Shown one piece after another: positions 50,319 to 58,349 of a stretch of DNA of 64,000 nt. Both the position numbers and the translations under genes were made by a program. Origin of the DNA: Gammaproteobacteria bacterium (GTDB taxonomy: Bacteria > Pseudomonadota > Gammaproteobacteria > Thiohalomonadales > Thiohalomonadaceae); assembly GCA_023228645.1 (NCBI GenBank), contig JALOAT010000003.1, forward strand, positions 62,001 through 126,000, in the 5' to 3' direction. Within the stretch, counting starts at the first letter, position 1; each line of letters starts with the position of its first letter. The notes beneath the pieces were generated by a model. The model had not been told where the DNA came from, did not search any database, and worked only from the letters and a program-made list of their open reading frames with translations.

Positions 50319-50990
50319 ATGAACGTTTATACACAATGGAAAAAGTATCTTGAAACTGCTAAGCCTACTGCTGTTGATATGGCGGCTTACGCAATTGCCA
50401 GAAGCATCGGTTCTGACGATGCATTAAGCAAAGCACTTTATTTGCTACATTCTGGTTTTAGCCCAATTAAAAAGAAAGTCCGACTTCTAAATGGTGAAGA
50501 TCCATATTCATCATTGGCAAATGTAGTTGGCCACAGTTCGCTATATGAATGGACACTGAAGTATAGTCATAATCGATTAAAGTCTCAATTGAAGGAAATT
50601 TTTGACATTGACGATTCTGAAGAGCTTACTGAATTTCTAAACGAAATTAGCAAAAATGTTAATCCAAAATATAGCAAGCCGTATTCATATGTTCTTGTGA
50701 GAAAGGATCTTAGTCACGCTCAAAGGGTAGTGCAAAGTTGCCACGCCATCCAGGAAGTCACGATGAAGAACCCTGAAGCTTACAATAATACTCATATGAT
50801 AGTATTACAAGTTGAGAACGAAGATCATTTGAAAGCTGTCCAAGATTCGTTAAGAAGATACAATAGAGTGATCAAATATCACACCTTCTTTGAATCTGAT
50901 AATGATATTGGTTTTACGGCTATTGCTACTTCACCAATAACTAATCGATATTTGCGAAACTTTTTTGCAAATTTTGAACTTTTGAATTAA
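50319..50990 (+). CDS. Peptidyl-tRNA hydrolase 2-like protein
   Basis: 223 residues. The C-terminal 100 (SYVLVRKDLSHAQRVVQSCHAIQEVTMKN) match the Pth2 fold: an LVRKDL strand and a Ser/Cys/His helix. The N-terminal 120 residues are helical and unknown. It would release peptides from drop-off tRNAs, fitting the tmRNA and release-factor genes. AGGAG precedes the ATG; an 8-bp TAAATTTG/CAAATTTA stem lies in the leader. Confidence 0.72.
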   Translation: MNVYTQWKKYLETAKPTAVDMAAYAIARSIGSDDALSKALYLLHSGFSPIKKKVRLLNGEDPYSSLANVVGHSSLYEWTLKYSHNRLKSQLKEIFDIDDSEELTEFLNEISKNVNPKYSKPYSYVLVRKDLSHAQRVVQSCHAIQEVTMKNPEAYNNTHMIVLQVENEDHLKAVQDSLRRYNRVIKYHTFFESDNDIGFTAIATSPITNRYLRNFFANFELLN

Positions 50991-51000
50991 ATCTAATCAC

Positions 51001-51024
51001 TGGGTGGATGGTGACATCCACCCA
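51001..51024 (+). promoter_or_regulatory. Intergenic GNRA-capped hairpin
   Basis: TGGGTGGATG-GTGA-CATCCACCCA, a perfect 10-bp stem just before AAGGAG. No U-run, so more likely an mRNA stabiliser or processing site than a terminator. Confidence 0.5.
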
Positions 51025-51042
51025 ATTGAAGGAGTAATAATA

Positions 51043-51051
51043 ATGTGTTAG
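51043..51051 (+). CDS. Two-codon minigene ATG-TGT-TAG, in frame with the next gene
   Basis: AAGGAG is 8 bases upstream. The TAG is in frame with the following HD-domain gene: reading through would add NFKQLEEE before its Met. Either a second drop-off minigene near pth2 or an amber-interrupted start. Confidence 0.42.
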   Translation: MC

Positions 51052-51075
51052 AATTTTAAACAGCTTGAAGAAGAA

Positions 51076-51600
51076 ATGAAAAATTGCTACCAGTTTGAGA
51101 ATGTTAATATGATGGACCACGGAAATATGGTTCACGAGTATTACGTTCAACTTTATAATAATCAAACCAGCGAATGGGATTTTGGTAAGGTTGGTGATTT
51201 AATCAAAAAGCTCATTAGCTTAGCATCGCCGCCTGAAGACTTACGCCTATATCACATTTATCACGATTGTGGTAAACCTCGCTGTCGATCGGTTGATGAA
51301 CAAGGCAGGCAGCATTTCCCAAATCACGCACAAATGAGCTATAATGTTTGGATCGAGGCAGGGGGCGATGAGGAAACAGCTTGGTATATTTTACACGATA
51401 TGGATTTCCATATTTTAAAAATAGACGAGCTTGAACAACTTATACAAGATCCAAGAGCAATCAATCTACTTCTCACTGCTTGGAGTGAAATTCACGCAAA
51501 TTCACAAATGTTTGGCGGTACTGAATCCACGTCTTTCAAGATTAAGCGCAAGCATTTGGAAAAAGCAACTAAATTGATAGTGTCTAACCTTAGGATTTAA
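51076..51600 (+). CDS. HD-domain-like protein
   Basis: 174 residues from the ATG at 51076 (weak GAAGAAG site). LYHIYHDCGKPRC and FPNHAQMSYNVW give the His-Asp and further His expected of an HD phosphohydrolase, with ILHDMDFHI as a possible third site. It could hydrolyse nucleotides or phosphoesters. See the in-frame amber at 51049. Confidence 0.65.
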   Translation: MKNCYQFENVNMMDHGNMVHEYYVQLYNNQTSEWDFGKVGDLIKKLISLASPPEDLRLYHIYHDCGKPRCRSVDEQGRQHFPNHAQMSYNVWIEAGGDEETAWYILHDMDFHILKIDELEQLIQDPRAINLLLTAWSEIHANSQMFGGTESTSFKIKRKHLEKATKLIVSNLRI

Positions 51601-51622
51601 AAGTAAGTACGAAGTTAGTTTG

Positions 51623-51651
51623 TTGACATTGACACAGTAATACACTATTAT
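51623..51651 (+). promoter_or_regulatory. Sigma70-type promoter
   Basis: TTGACA (51623-51628), 17 bases, TATTAT (51646-51651). Confidence 0.75.
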
Positions 51652-51677
51652 GATTTTAGTAAATGAAAGAAGGCAGT

Positions 51678-52151
51678 ATGGTACACATATTTTTAGATTG
51701 TGATGGAGTTTTAGCAGATTTTGACCGCCGCGCCGAGGAAATTTTTGGTATGCCAGGTCAAGATTTTGAAGATCAGTATGGCACTAAGGAATTTTGGCGC
51801 CAAATCAGGAATGATGATCAATTTTTCTTAAATTTAGAACTGATGGCTGATGCTATGGAACTTTACAATGCTGTCAGACATTTAGATCATACGATCCTAA
51901 CTGGTGCCCCGTTTGGTAATTGGGCCAAGCCACAGAAGCTAGGGTGGAGGGATCAAAAATTACCAGGTACTGAAATGATTGTAGTTTGCCCATCCAGAGA
52001 TAAATGGAAGCATATGATCAACCCAGGTGACATTTTGATCGATGATTTACTAAAACACAGCCAAGTTTGGATTGATAATGGTGGTCGTTTTGTTCACCAT
52101 ACCAGTGCAAAAAATTCCATCAAAATGTTGGAGGAACTTGGAGTTCTATAA
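51678..52151 (+). CDS. HAD-family 5'(3')-deoxyribonucleotidase-like protein
   Basis: 157 residues from the ATG at 51678, with GAAGG upstream. IFLDCDGVLADFD is HAD motif I, TILTGAP motif II, and ILIDDLLKHS motif IV. Fits small phage NT5C-type phosphatases that dephosphorylate dNMPs; could balance nucleotide pools. Confidence 0.8.
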   Translation: MVHIFLDCDGVLADFDRRAEEIFGMPGQDFEDQYGTKEFWRQIRNDDQFFLNLELMADAMELYNAVRHLDHTILTGAPFGNWAKPQKLGWRDQKLPGTEMIVVCPSRDKWKHMINPGDILIDDLLKHSQVWIDNGGRFVHHTSAKNSIKMLEELGVL

Positions 52152-52157
52152 TAAATA
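52150..52157 (+). promoter_or_regulatory. T4-type late promoter motif AATAAATA
   Basis: At the end of the HAD gene, 47 bases before the first possible start of the next gene. Confidence 0.42.
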
Positions 52158-52278
52158 TTAGTGGATCCAACGATCTACTAATTTCATTTTCAGGAAACTG
52201 AATATGCTACTTTGTTTTAAAAAGATTAAGGCTTCTGTTTCAGGACAGGAGCCTTTCTGCTTCTTAGGAGATACAGCA

Positions 52279-52458
52279 ATGACACAGATTAATATGAAAT
52301 ACGTCCACGACTTTGAAAAAGACTATAGATCAAAGATCGATTTCCAATCAGCTGACCCAGAAGATAGAGCAGAGTTGCGTAGAATGGCGAATCGTCAAAT
52401 TAGACGAAGCATTCGTCAAGCTTTAAAATCGAATCTTCAAAATTTCCTTCTCGACTAA
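52279..52458 (+). CDS. Small basic hypothetical protein
   Basis: 59 residues from the ATG at 52279 with TTAGGAG. Charged, Arg-rich helix at the end (NRQIRRSIRQALKSN). An in-frame ATG at 52204 with AGGAA could add 25 residues, but a 10-bp AAGGCTTCTG/CAGGAGCCTT hairpin lies in that stretch. Function unknown. Confidence 0.55.
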   Translation: MTQINMKYVHDFEKDYRSKIDFQSADPEDRAELRRMANRQIRRSIRQALKSNLQNFLLD

Positions 52459-52464
52459 AGGGTA

Positions 52465-52493
52465 TTGACTTCGTAATTTAAAAGTGCTATTAG
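52465..52493 (+). promoter_or_regulatory. Sigma70-type promoter
   Basis: TTGACT (52465-52470), 17 bases, TATTAG (52488-52493), followed by AAGGAGG. Confidence 0.7.
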
Positions 52494-52513
52494 ACATTAC
52501 CTAAGGAGGTTTT

Positions 52514-53263
52514 ATGTCTAATAGCATAATGTCAAAATTTGAAGTGATCGAGCGAATGGTCCACGAAGTTGCGGCCAGCAATTGCCCATCATTGATTATT
52601 TCAGGTCCAGCTGGAGTTGGAAAGACCTTCACAGTGCTAAAGGCGCTGCAACATTATATGTCATCCATTGCTCCACTTTTGGGGACAGATGTTAGATATG
52701 ACAGCCTGTCAGGCACTATGACCCCCATTAATCTATACAAGAAGCTCTATACCAATCGCCATAAGGGCGCGGTGCTAATCCTTGATGATATGGATTCAGT
52801 CTTCTCCAACGAAGCCAGTCTAAATTTGTTGAAGGCGGCATTGGATTTAAATGACAACAAATCTATTGGTTATTTTTCCGAAAGCCACGTTCTGAATCGA
52901 GAACATATCCCTAATGAATTCATCTTTCAAGGAAGTGTGATTTTCTTGACTAACATTGACTTCAAGGATGGTCCTAAATCACTAAAGCCACACCTATCAG
53001 CTTTGCTTAGTAGATCTCATTATATTGATTTGGGTTTACGTAGTCCTGCGGAAATGATGGCTTGGATTGTTAAAACTATTAACGAAACCCCAATTTTGGA
53101 TGATCTTTCTGATGAAGATCGGCAGGATCTAATGGCTTTTATGATTACAAATCAGGATAGCCTAAACGAATTGAGTCTTAGAATGGTAAAAAAGCTTGCC
53201 AGCCTAAGCAAGATGGGCCCAGGCTGGCAAGAAGTAGCAACAGTTACGTGCTTAGCTGATTAA
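52514..53263 (+). CDS. AAA+ ATPase
   Basis: 249 residues. Walker A SGPAGVGKTFT (about 33), Walker B VLILDDMDSVF, sensor-1-like VIFLTNIDF and an arginine in LLSRSHYIDL. A single AAA+ module with no fused domain. It could act as loader or remodeller; phage substrate unknown. Strong AAGGAGG. Confidence 0.82.
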   Translation: MSNSIMSKFEVIERMVHEVAASNCPSLIISGPAGVGKTFTVLKALQHYMSSIAPLLGTDVRYDSLSGTMTPINLYKKLYTNRHKGAVLILDDMDSVFSNEASLNLLKAALDLNDNKSIGYFSESHVLNREHIPNEFIFQGSVIFLTNIDFKDGPKSLKPHLSALLSRSHYIDLGLRSPAEMMAWIVKTINETPILDDLSDEDRQDLMAFMITNQDSLNELSLRMVKKLASLSKMGPGWQEVATVTCLAD

Positions 53264-53457
53264 TCGTAATCAGACACTTCTTGGAAGTGTCTGATTATTG
53301 ATGGGTTTTTTGAAATGAAAAATTCAACCAAATCTTCCATAACTTCAAGATTTTTTGTTGGGCCTTCTTGATGAATCGCCAACAAGAAAGTTTTGACAAT
53401 CAATGCCAATTCTTGAACAGTTATGTCTTCCGATGGCTCAAATTTATATAAGCTCAT
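53260..53457 (-). CDS. Small hypothetical helical protein
   Basis: 65 residues, helical, on the minus strand behind the GNAT-like gene (ATGA overlap). Its end overlaps a 13-bp hairpin shared with the convergent AAA+ gene. No family recognised. Confidence 0.55.
   Translation of the reverse strand: MSLYKFEPSEDITVQELALIVKTFLLAIHQEGPTKNLEVMEDLVEFFISKNPSIIRHFQEVSDYD
53268..53296. terminator. 13-bp hairpin between convergent genes
   Basis: AATCAGACACTTC-TTG-GAAGTGTCTGATT. No U-run, but the position suggests termination or transcript-end protection. Confidence 0.55.
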
Positions 53458-53816
53458 CGAGTCACCATTTCAACGCCAAAACCATCTGGCCACGTGAACA
53501 TTGGCTTAAAGCCGTTCTTTTTCATCCAATTGGTGATATCGTTCTTGTTCATTGAACCTTGCTTCCAAGGAGTAAGATTCTGAGCAGTTGCTCGAATGGT
53601 CACCCCGTGGGTCTTGGCCATTTCAACTGCTTTCCTAAGCAGTGAAGTGCCGTTACCTTGCTTTGGCATCGCGCTGATGCAAAGCTGAAGCTTGACTGTA
53701 TTATCCCATCCGGTGCGGGCAAATCGAACTTCGACATTGTTATAGACACGGCCACCCTTACGAGTACCAACGGATGAAATTTGTTCCCATTCTTTTAGGA
53801 ATGTTTCTACAGACAT
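53454..53816 (-). CDS. GNAT-like acetyltransferase, small
   Basis: 120 residues. LQLCISAMPKQGNGTSLLRKAVEMAK resembles the acetyl-CoA motif (Q-x-x-G-x-G), followed by an ATAQN strand. Short for the family. The promoter on the minus strand reads TTGACT-N17-TAGTAT near 53894-53866. Confidence 0.6.
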   Translation of the reverse strand: MSVETFLKEWEQISSVGTRKGGRVYNNVEVRFARTGWDNTVKLQLCISAMPKQGNGTSLLRKAVEMAKTHGVTIRATAQNLTPWKQGSMNKNDITNWMKKNGFKPMFTWPDGFGVEMVTR

Positions 53817-53956
53817 TTATTTTTCCTTTGTTTGTTGTTGACGAAAATGTTGCTGTATCATCATACTATTATTTCTACACTAATTAGTCAATTTAAATCT
53901 GATTGACTTTATTTTTTTATTAGCGTAAAACGAAAGAAGCAAATAAGGACTCATTT

Positions 53957-54262
53957 ATGCAATATTTTAGTTCAACAGATCCATTATATACAATTTTCTT
54001 CTCTAATTTGAGCGCTAAAGAACGCGAAGAAGTTATGAGTTGGTGTAGAGAAAATTTAACTGGCCAAATGATAATTATTGGTGGTAATTCCAGTAGTATC
54101 AATATCAAAGGATATACCAAGCCAATACACAATGTAGATCATTTTGGTAGACAGAATGGCTTTGCTGAAAAAGCTGATTATGCATCGACTATAATTGGTT
54201 TTACTGAACAATCAGATTTGACAGCATTTAGAATTATGTTTGAGAATCAATCTAAGGATTGA
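53957..54262 (+). CDS. Small hypothetical protein (SDLTAF family)
   Basis: 101 residues; AAGGA before the ATG. The C-terminal FTEQSDLTAFRIMFEN resembles FRESSDLTAFKIGFDV in the protein at 60402-60632, so the two belong to one small phage family. Promoter TTGACT-N17-TAAAAC at about 53903-53931. Confidence 0.6.
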   Translation: MQYFSSTDPLYTIFFSNLSAKEREEVMSWCRENLTGQMIIIGGNSSSINIKGYTKPIHNVDHFGRQNGFAEKADYASTIIGFTEQSDLTAFRIMFENQSKD

Positions 54263-55004
54263 GGTATTTCCTATCACCATCCTGAACTACTCTTCCATCT
54301 CTTTCAAATTTTTTCCAAACAGCTTTAGCGTCGTCTGATTGTAATGATGATGCGTACAGCCCGGCGGCCAATCCCCTATCCTTGATCCATTTTGCACCAG
54401 TCAAATATAACATAGCGCCGATACCACGCTTACTATTATCAGATACAAGACCTTGGTGTTTATTTTCTTTTGTATTAATATAAGCAACAAATGGCTTTGA
54501 AAAGTACTCAACTTTATTTTTCATATCTTTGACTACTTTTCTACCATCTTGTGTTTTCTTAGGCCATTCGGTAAAAAATCTAACCACCACATCTTTATAT
54601 TTCGCCCATTCATCGGGAGAAGAGCGATAGTCGTTTGAAATCGAATCAATTATTTTTGAATCCTCTTCATTCCATTTCATTTGCTTACACCAATAATTGG
54701 TATATCGATGCATAAAACCGCTACGAAGTGCTTTTACAAGCTCATCGAAGGGCTTGTCTGCTATAGGTGTTTCTGGATTGCTAAACAGGTGCTTACCTTG
54801 GTATTCTTGCATAAATGCCCAAACATCAGGACACTCTTTATTGAATAACTCTTTATCAATTCGATCAATTTTCAAATAGCCAACTTTGTTACCATTTTCG
54901 TAAGCATACAAATGATCACAAACCATCCCAGCCTTTAAATGTTCGGCTTCTGGATGGAATTCAAAAGTTATTTCCGGTTTTGATTCTAATTCATTCAGTA
55001 TCAT
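54252..55004 (-). CDS. GNAT-like acetyltransferase with N-terminal extension
   Basis: 250 residues. The C-terminal part (DNSKRGIGAMLYLTGAKWIKDRGLAAGLYASSLQSDDAKAVWKKFE) is GNAT-like with R-G-I-G-x-x-L as acetyl-CoA loop; the first 150 residues are unknown. Overlaps the convergent small gene by 11 bases. Confidence 0.65.
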   Translation of the reverse strand: MILNELESKPEITFEFHPEAEHLKAGMVCDHLYAYENGNKVGYLKIDRIDKELFNKECPDVWAFMQEYQGKHLFSNPETPIADKPFDELVKALRSGFMHRYTNYWCKQMKWNEEDSKIIDSISNDYRSSPDEWAKYKDVVVRFFTEWPKKTQDGRKVVKDMKNKVEYFSKPFVAYINTKENKHQGLVSDNSKRGIGAMLYLTGAKWIKDRGLAAGLYASSLQSDDAKAVWKKFERDGRVVQDGDRKYLNP

Positions 55005-55020
55005 AAAGATATTTAGTAAT

Positions 55021-55050
55021 CAAAGAAAAAGTGGGCACAATGGCCCACTC
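55021..55050 (-). terminator. Intrinsic terminator of the outer-membrane gene
   Basis: On the minus strand GTGGGC-CATTGT-GCCCAC followed by TTTTTCTTT. Confidence 0.8.
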
Positions 55051-55072
55051 AATCTTTTGGTTTTGATATGGA

Positions 55073-55582
55073 TTAGAAACGGATACCCAATCCAACGAGG
55101 ACGCCGTCACGACCGCCAACACCGTCTTCATATTCTGAACGACGATATTCAACAGTTGCGTAGGTGTGCTTGGATACTGCATACTCAAGTCCGCCGCCAT
55201 AACGGAGACCTTCAAGAGTAATGGAAGCAGCGCTGCCAGCGAAGTCAGCGCGAGCATTGGTATAACCAACCTTACCAAAAGCAAGAACCTTTGGAAGAAC
55301 AACGACGCCTGCACGAGCAGCTACACCAAGTTCACGGGAAGCGTCAATACCAGCACCATTGGTGGTCGAATCTTCAAAAGTTGCTTCAACGCCAACAATA
55401 ACGCCATTAGCAACTGGAGCATCAACGCCAGCAACCACACCATAGGTGAAGCCTTCACGGGCCTGGACGTTATCATAACCGCCGACAACGCCAATACGTG
55501 GACCAGTGAAATCCTGAGCCATAGCTGGTGCAGCAGCGACAGTAAGAAGTGCAGCAACGGCACCGAACAATGTTTTCTTCAT
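55073..55582 (-). CDS. Outer-membrane beta-barrel protein with signal peptide
   Basis: 169 residues. Signal peptide MKKTLFGAVAALLTVAAAPAMA with an AMA cleavage site, then repeating amphipathic strands with GGYDN, GVVAGVDAP and TYATVEYRRSEY turns, ending in an aromatic residue (GLGIRF) as required for barrel assembly. Resembles small alphaproteobacterial barrel proteins. Relatively GC-rich codons suggest acquisition from a host. Could alter the host surface, for example against superinfection (inference). Confidence 0.85.
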   Translation of the reverse strand: MKKTLFGAVAALLTVAAAPAMAQDFTGPRIGVVGGYDNVQAREGFTYGVVAGVDAPVANGVIVGVEATFEDSTTNGAGIDASRELGVAARAGVVVLPKVLAFGKVGYTNARADFAGSAASITLEGLRYGGGLEYAVSKHTYATVEYRRSEYEDGVGGRDGVLVGLGIRF

Positions 55583-55642
55583 ATTTTTACTCCATCTTTG
55601 TTAGATAAAAAAGTAGTTGATAACTTAATCAACTACACTCTT

Positions 55643-55671
55643 GTTATATACGTATATAACATATAAGTCAA
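55643..55671 (-). promoter_or_regulatory. Sigma70-type promoter of the barrel gene
   Basis: Minus strand TTGACT (55671-55666), 17 bases, TATAAC (55648-55643). A TTGATAA/TTAATCAA repeat lies just downstream. Confidence 0.7.
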
Positions 55672-55680
55672 GAAAAAAGT

Positions 55681-55959
55681 TTAGTAATCGTCTAAAGGTG
55701 ACTTTTTCTTAGTACACTTACCCCATTCATCAGTTATTAGACTTGGAATTGCTAAGTTTTCCTGTGATCTTTGACTCTTCCAGTTTGAAGACCAGTCATC
55801 AAAGAACTTGGCAGCGCGTTCTTTAGTTTCAGCTTTTCTCTTTTTTCTCTTTAGAACTAATATTGCTTTTCGTTCATCCAAAATCCGCTGCTCTTTTTCT
55901 TTAGCAACTTCTTTCATTCTTTTTTGATGTCGAAATTTTTTAATTTTGGTTTTGTTCAT
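55681..55959 (-). CDS. Small highly basic protein
   Basis: About 92 residues from an internal ATG overlapping the upstream gene. Lys/Arg-rich first 60 residues (HQKRMKEVAKEKEQRIL, LKRKKRKAETKERA) suggest nucleic-acid binding. Unknown function. Confidence 0.55.
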   Translation of the reverse strand: MNKTKIKKFRHQKRMKEVAKEKEQRILDERKAILVLKRKKRKAETKERAAKFFDDWSSNWKSQRSQENLAIPSLITDEWGKCTKKKSPLDDY

Positions 55960-56212
55960 CAGTAAATTTGCCACCACTTAAAATAACTATATCTGAATCC
56001 GATGTCGGAATGTCAGCTTTTGCAAATCTTGCAGTCTGGCTTGTGTTAATTATTGTATTAATTTGATCCAATATTGAACTATCCCTTGATACTAACTTGG
56101 TTATCTCAGCCACAATAGATTGTGCTTCATCGATAGTCAAGCTAACGTTTTTGGATCTAGATTTAGCTGCGGTCTGAACTCGCGTGATAAACTGGTTCAA
56201 TATTGCATTCAT
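55940..56212 (-). CDS. Small hypothetical protein
   Basis: 90 residues, helical N-terminal 60 and polar tail; ATGA-type overlap with the gene upstream. No family recognised. Confidence 0.55.
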   Translation of the reverse strand: MNAILNQFITRVQTAAKSRSKNVSLTIDEAQSIVAEITKLVSRDSSILDQINTIINTSQTARFAKADIPTSDSDIVILSGGKFTDEQNQN

Positions 56213-56661
56213 ACGCCTGTCCTCATAGCGTGTTGTAGTTCTAATGTAGTTTTAAAAGGACCTACATAATCGTAACTAGTAATTGTTGACATTCGTGGAC
56301 AAAACGATGGCTGAAACGTTTCTTTAAATTTAATGCCATAATATCCAGCAGCGTAACGATCCTGGCTATGCTCTAATTTAGTATAAGATAATACTGGGTC
56401 GTGTTCAACATTAAACACATTGGAATGCTTTACTGGGAAACCTTCAAGTTCTTGCTGGACTCGATCCTTAGTCTCAATCTGTTCAAATGTTAATTTAACT
56501 TTATGATTGGCAGAAAAATCGTCAAAATCTGCGTATTGACCTGCATAATCATCACTTAAAACATTTAATTTGTCCGTCTTGAAGACGAATCCTACAATTG
56601 AATTTTTACGTGAAATCATCCAATTATTTTCTTGGATTTCAATCATCTTTATCGTTACCAT
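56209..56661 (-). CDS. Hypothetical protein
   Basis: 150 residues, beta-rich first half (NSIVGFVFKTDKLNVL). Minus-strand accessory operon. No family recognised. Confidence 0.55.
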   Translation of the reverse strand: MVTIKMIEIQENNWMISRKNSIVGFVFKTDKLNVLSDDYAGQYADFDDFSANHKVKLTFEQIETKDRVQQELEGFPVKHSNVFNVEHDPVLSYTKLEHSQDRYAAGYYGIKFKETFQPSFCPRMSTITSYDYVGPFKTTLELQHAMRTGV

Positions 56662-56662
56662 T

Positions 56663-56911
56663 CTAAAACCACCTAATTATACCTACAAAGTTGATTATAA
56701 CAAAAACCACAGTCATAATCAATATTCCATAATGTTTCTTTTGCCACGAAAAGATAATCAAAAGAAGGTTAGAAACCAAATAAATCGAGAATGCCAATAC
56801 TTCAAGATGGACATTTGCAGCAATCAGTAGAGCGCCAATAATGGCGAGCAAACTACCTGCCCATTCTATTAAATCAATTTTTGATGTTGATTGTATAAGT
56901 CGTTTTAACAT
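56663..56911 (-). CDS. Small three-span membrane protein
   Basis: 82 residues with three hydrophobic spans (about 14-31, 36-55, 62-80) and short basic loops (SWQKKHYG). Looks like a small transporter-type fold fragment, perhaps PnuC-like, but too short to assign. Confidence 0.6.
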   Translation of the reverse strand: MLKRLIQSTSKIDLIEWAGSLLAIIGALLIAANVHLEVLAFSIYLVSNLLLIIFSWQKKHYGILIMTVVFVIINFVGIIRWF

Positions 56912-57308
56912 TTGACAAATTTTGCATATTAATGAAATATTGACCAGGAGATACTGGTATTTGAAATGGTGAGATTTTTGATGAGCCCGCCATTCTATTT
57001 TGTATTATCATTTCAGGAGGTGGCGGGAAGTCGCCATTTTCATCAAATAAGTAAACCGTAATACCTCCCGGCGGCAACGACTTATACCATCCCAAAAGTG
57101 GATATTCTAATGGTTTGTCGCTAAAAGTCATCCTGACAATAAGTTGTTCTGTGTTTGGGTTTACTAAAAAGCTAAGTTTCCACATTTGGCCTTCATTGAC
57201 TGTAATGGGATGAACATTAGTTCGGCTTTGCAGTAGCTCGTAACTACCAATCAATGTCGGGCTTGTAATATACGAAGCATATTCTGGCAATCGTGGAAAT
57301 ATGGTCAT
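56874..57308 (-). CDS. Hypothetical beta-rich protein
   Basis: 144 residues, Pro-rich (PPGGITVYLFDENGDFPPPPEM) with a beta-sandwich-like pattern. Overlaps the membrane protein by 38 bases. No family recognised. Confidence 0.55.
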   Translation of the reverse strand: MTIFPRLPEYASYITSPTLIGSYELLQSRTNVHPITVNEGQMWKLSFLVNPNTEQLIVRMTFSDKPLEYPLLGWYKSLPPGGITVYLFDENGDFPPPPEMIIQNRMAGSSKISPFQIPVSPGQYFINMQNLSNVKTTYTINIKN

Positions 57309-57565
57309 TAGTCTGTTTCCTGATTTATTCCAGTAAGTTCATCCATAACTGGTTGCCACGGATGATCAATTCCTTTGGATCTAGCCAATGTACTGACAAG
57401 CATCTTATAAATGATTTCAAAATCCAACAAGGCTTCTGGATGTTTGGTTAAATTATAACCATATTTACCAGCTTCTTTGATTGAAACTTTAATCATCTCA
57501 CGAGCAACATCAGCCATAGGCTCTGTGCTTTTATTTTTGGGAAAGTTAATTACATTATCAGTCAT
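57308..57565 (-). CDS. Small hypothetical protein
   Basis: 85 residues from the ATG with GGAG upstream (57565). N-terminus MTDNVINFPKNK, then helical. Shares one base with the next gene. No family recognised. Confidence 0.55.
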   Translation of the reverse strand: MTDNVINFPKNKSTEPMADVAREMIKVSIKEAGKYGYNLTKHPEALLDFEIIYKMLVSTLARSKGIDHPWQPVMDELTGINQETD

Positions 57566-57749
57566 CTTTTTCTCCAACATAGACTAAAAAGATGCCGTCA
57601 ATTTCTCTACAAATTTGCCCTGGTTGGAGACCGATTGGTATCTTAACTTCTGCACCATTTGTAGTTAACGAAACATCATAATATTCGTGTATTTCCCAAC
57701 CACTTTCCAACAGTTCAGCTACTTTATTTGAAATTTGCATATTATCCAC
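57558..57749 (-). CDS. Small hypothetical protein
   Basis: 63 residues (GTG at 57749; ATG at 57740 also possible). Mixed alpha/beta (ELLESGWEIHEYYDVSL). Start of the minus-strand string down to 55.7 kb. Confidence 0.5.
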   Translation of the reverse strand: MDNMQISNKVAELLESGWEIHEYYDVSLTTNGAEVKIPIGLQPGQICREIDGIFLVYVGEKDD

Positions 57750-57789
57750 TTTCTTTTTCAGAATATAACATACAACATTTCAAAAATCA

Positions 57790-57825
57790 AGAAAAATCGC
57801 CCGGGTTAGCGATAAACCCGAGCGA
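57790..57825 (-). terminator. Intrinsic terminator of the 2H gene
   Basis: Minus strand CGCTCGGGTT-N7-AACCCGGGCG followed by ATTTTTC. Confidence 0.82.
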
Positions 57826-58273
57826 CAGTCATATGAAGCGGCCAGTCAGTCTTAAGACCAAGTTCAGCACGGATATTAAGTAAATCATCGCTCTTAATAT
57901 CAGTGATGAAAAAGCATCCTTCATCGTCCTTATTATAACCACTGAAAACCTGGTGGGAATCAAGATCATATTCAAACTCAAAAGTCTTGCCTTGGTACTT
58001 CTTCCATAGTCCACGAACTTCCGGACGGAGTCGCTCGCCACGAACGATGGAGATGTGAGTACCCCAAGATGGCTGACAAAGCTTAACGAAAGGATACTTT
58101 TTCAAAGAACCTTGGACTTCAATAGCCAAAGGATTCATTTCCTTGTTAAGCCAATACTGAAAGTAACGATGCAATTCTGCACCACCGCGCACATTCGCAA
58201 CTGCCCATCCAGTGTTTCGAGTCTTCAATCCAGGACGAGCTGGATCGTAAACAACAGTAGCTTGCCCTTTCAT
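57806..58273 (-). CDS. 2H phosphoesterase-like protein
   Basis: 155 residues. Two H-x-S/T motifs, THISIVRGE (about 73) and LHMTVARVY (about 146), in a protein of LigT/2H size. Likely hydrolyses 2',3'-cyclic or 2'-5' linked nucleotides. Monocistronic, with its own promoter, a palindrome at the promoter and a terminator. An RNA-repair or anti-CBASS role is possible. Confidence 0.65.
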   Translation of the reverse strand: MKGQATVVYDPARPGLKTRNTGWAVANVRGGAELHRYFQYWLNKEMNPLAIEVQGSLKKYPFVKLCQPSWGTHISIVRGERLRPEVRGLWKKYQGKTFEFEYDLDSHQVFSGYNKDDEGCFFITDIKSDDLLNIRAELGLKTDWPLHMTVARVYR

Positions 58274-58283
58274 AAAACCTCCT

Positions 58284-58329
58284 AAATTGCGTTATGTGTG
58301 CAATTTAGCAGATTCCGCAGGAATGTCAA
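58284..58329 (-). promoter_or_regulatory. Sigma70-type promoter with overlapping palindrome
   Basis: Minus strand TTGACA (58329-58324), 16 bases, TAAATT (58307-58302). CTAAATTGC and GCAATTTAG (about 58282-58308) form a 9-bp inverted repeat overlapping the -10 and start, a possible operator. Confidence 0.6.
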
Positions 58330-58349
58330 CCCTTAATGAATTACATTGG

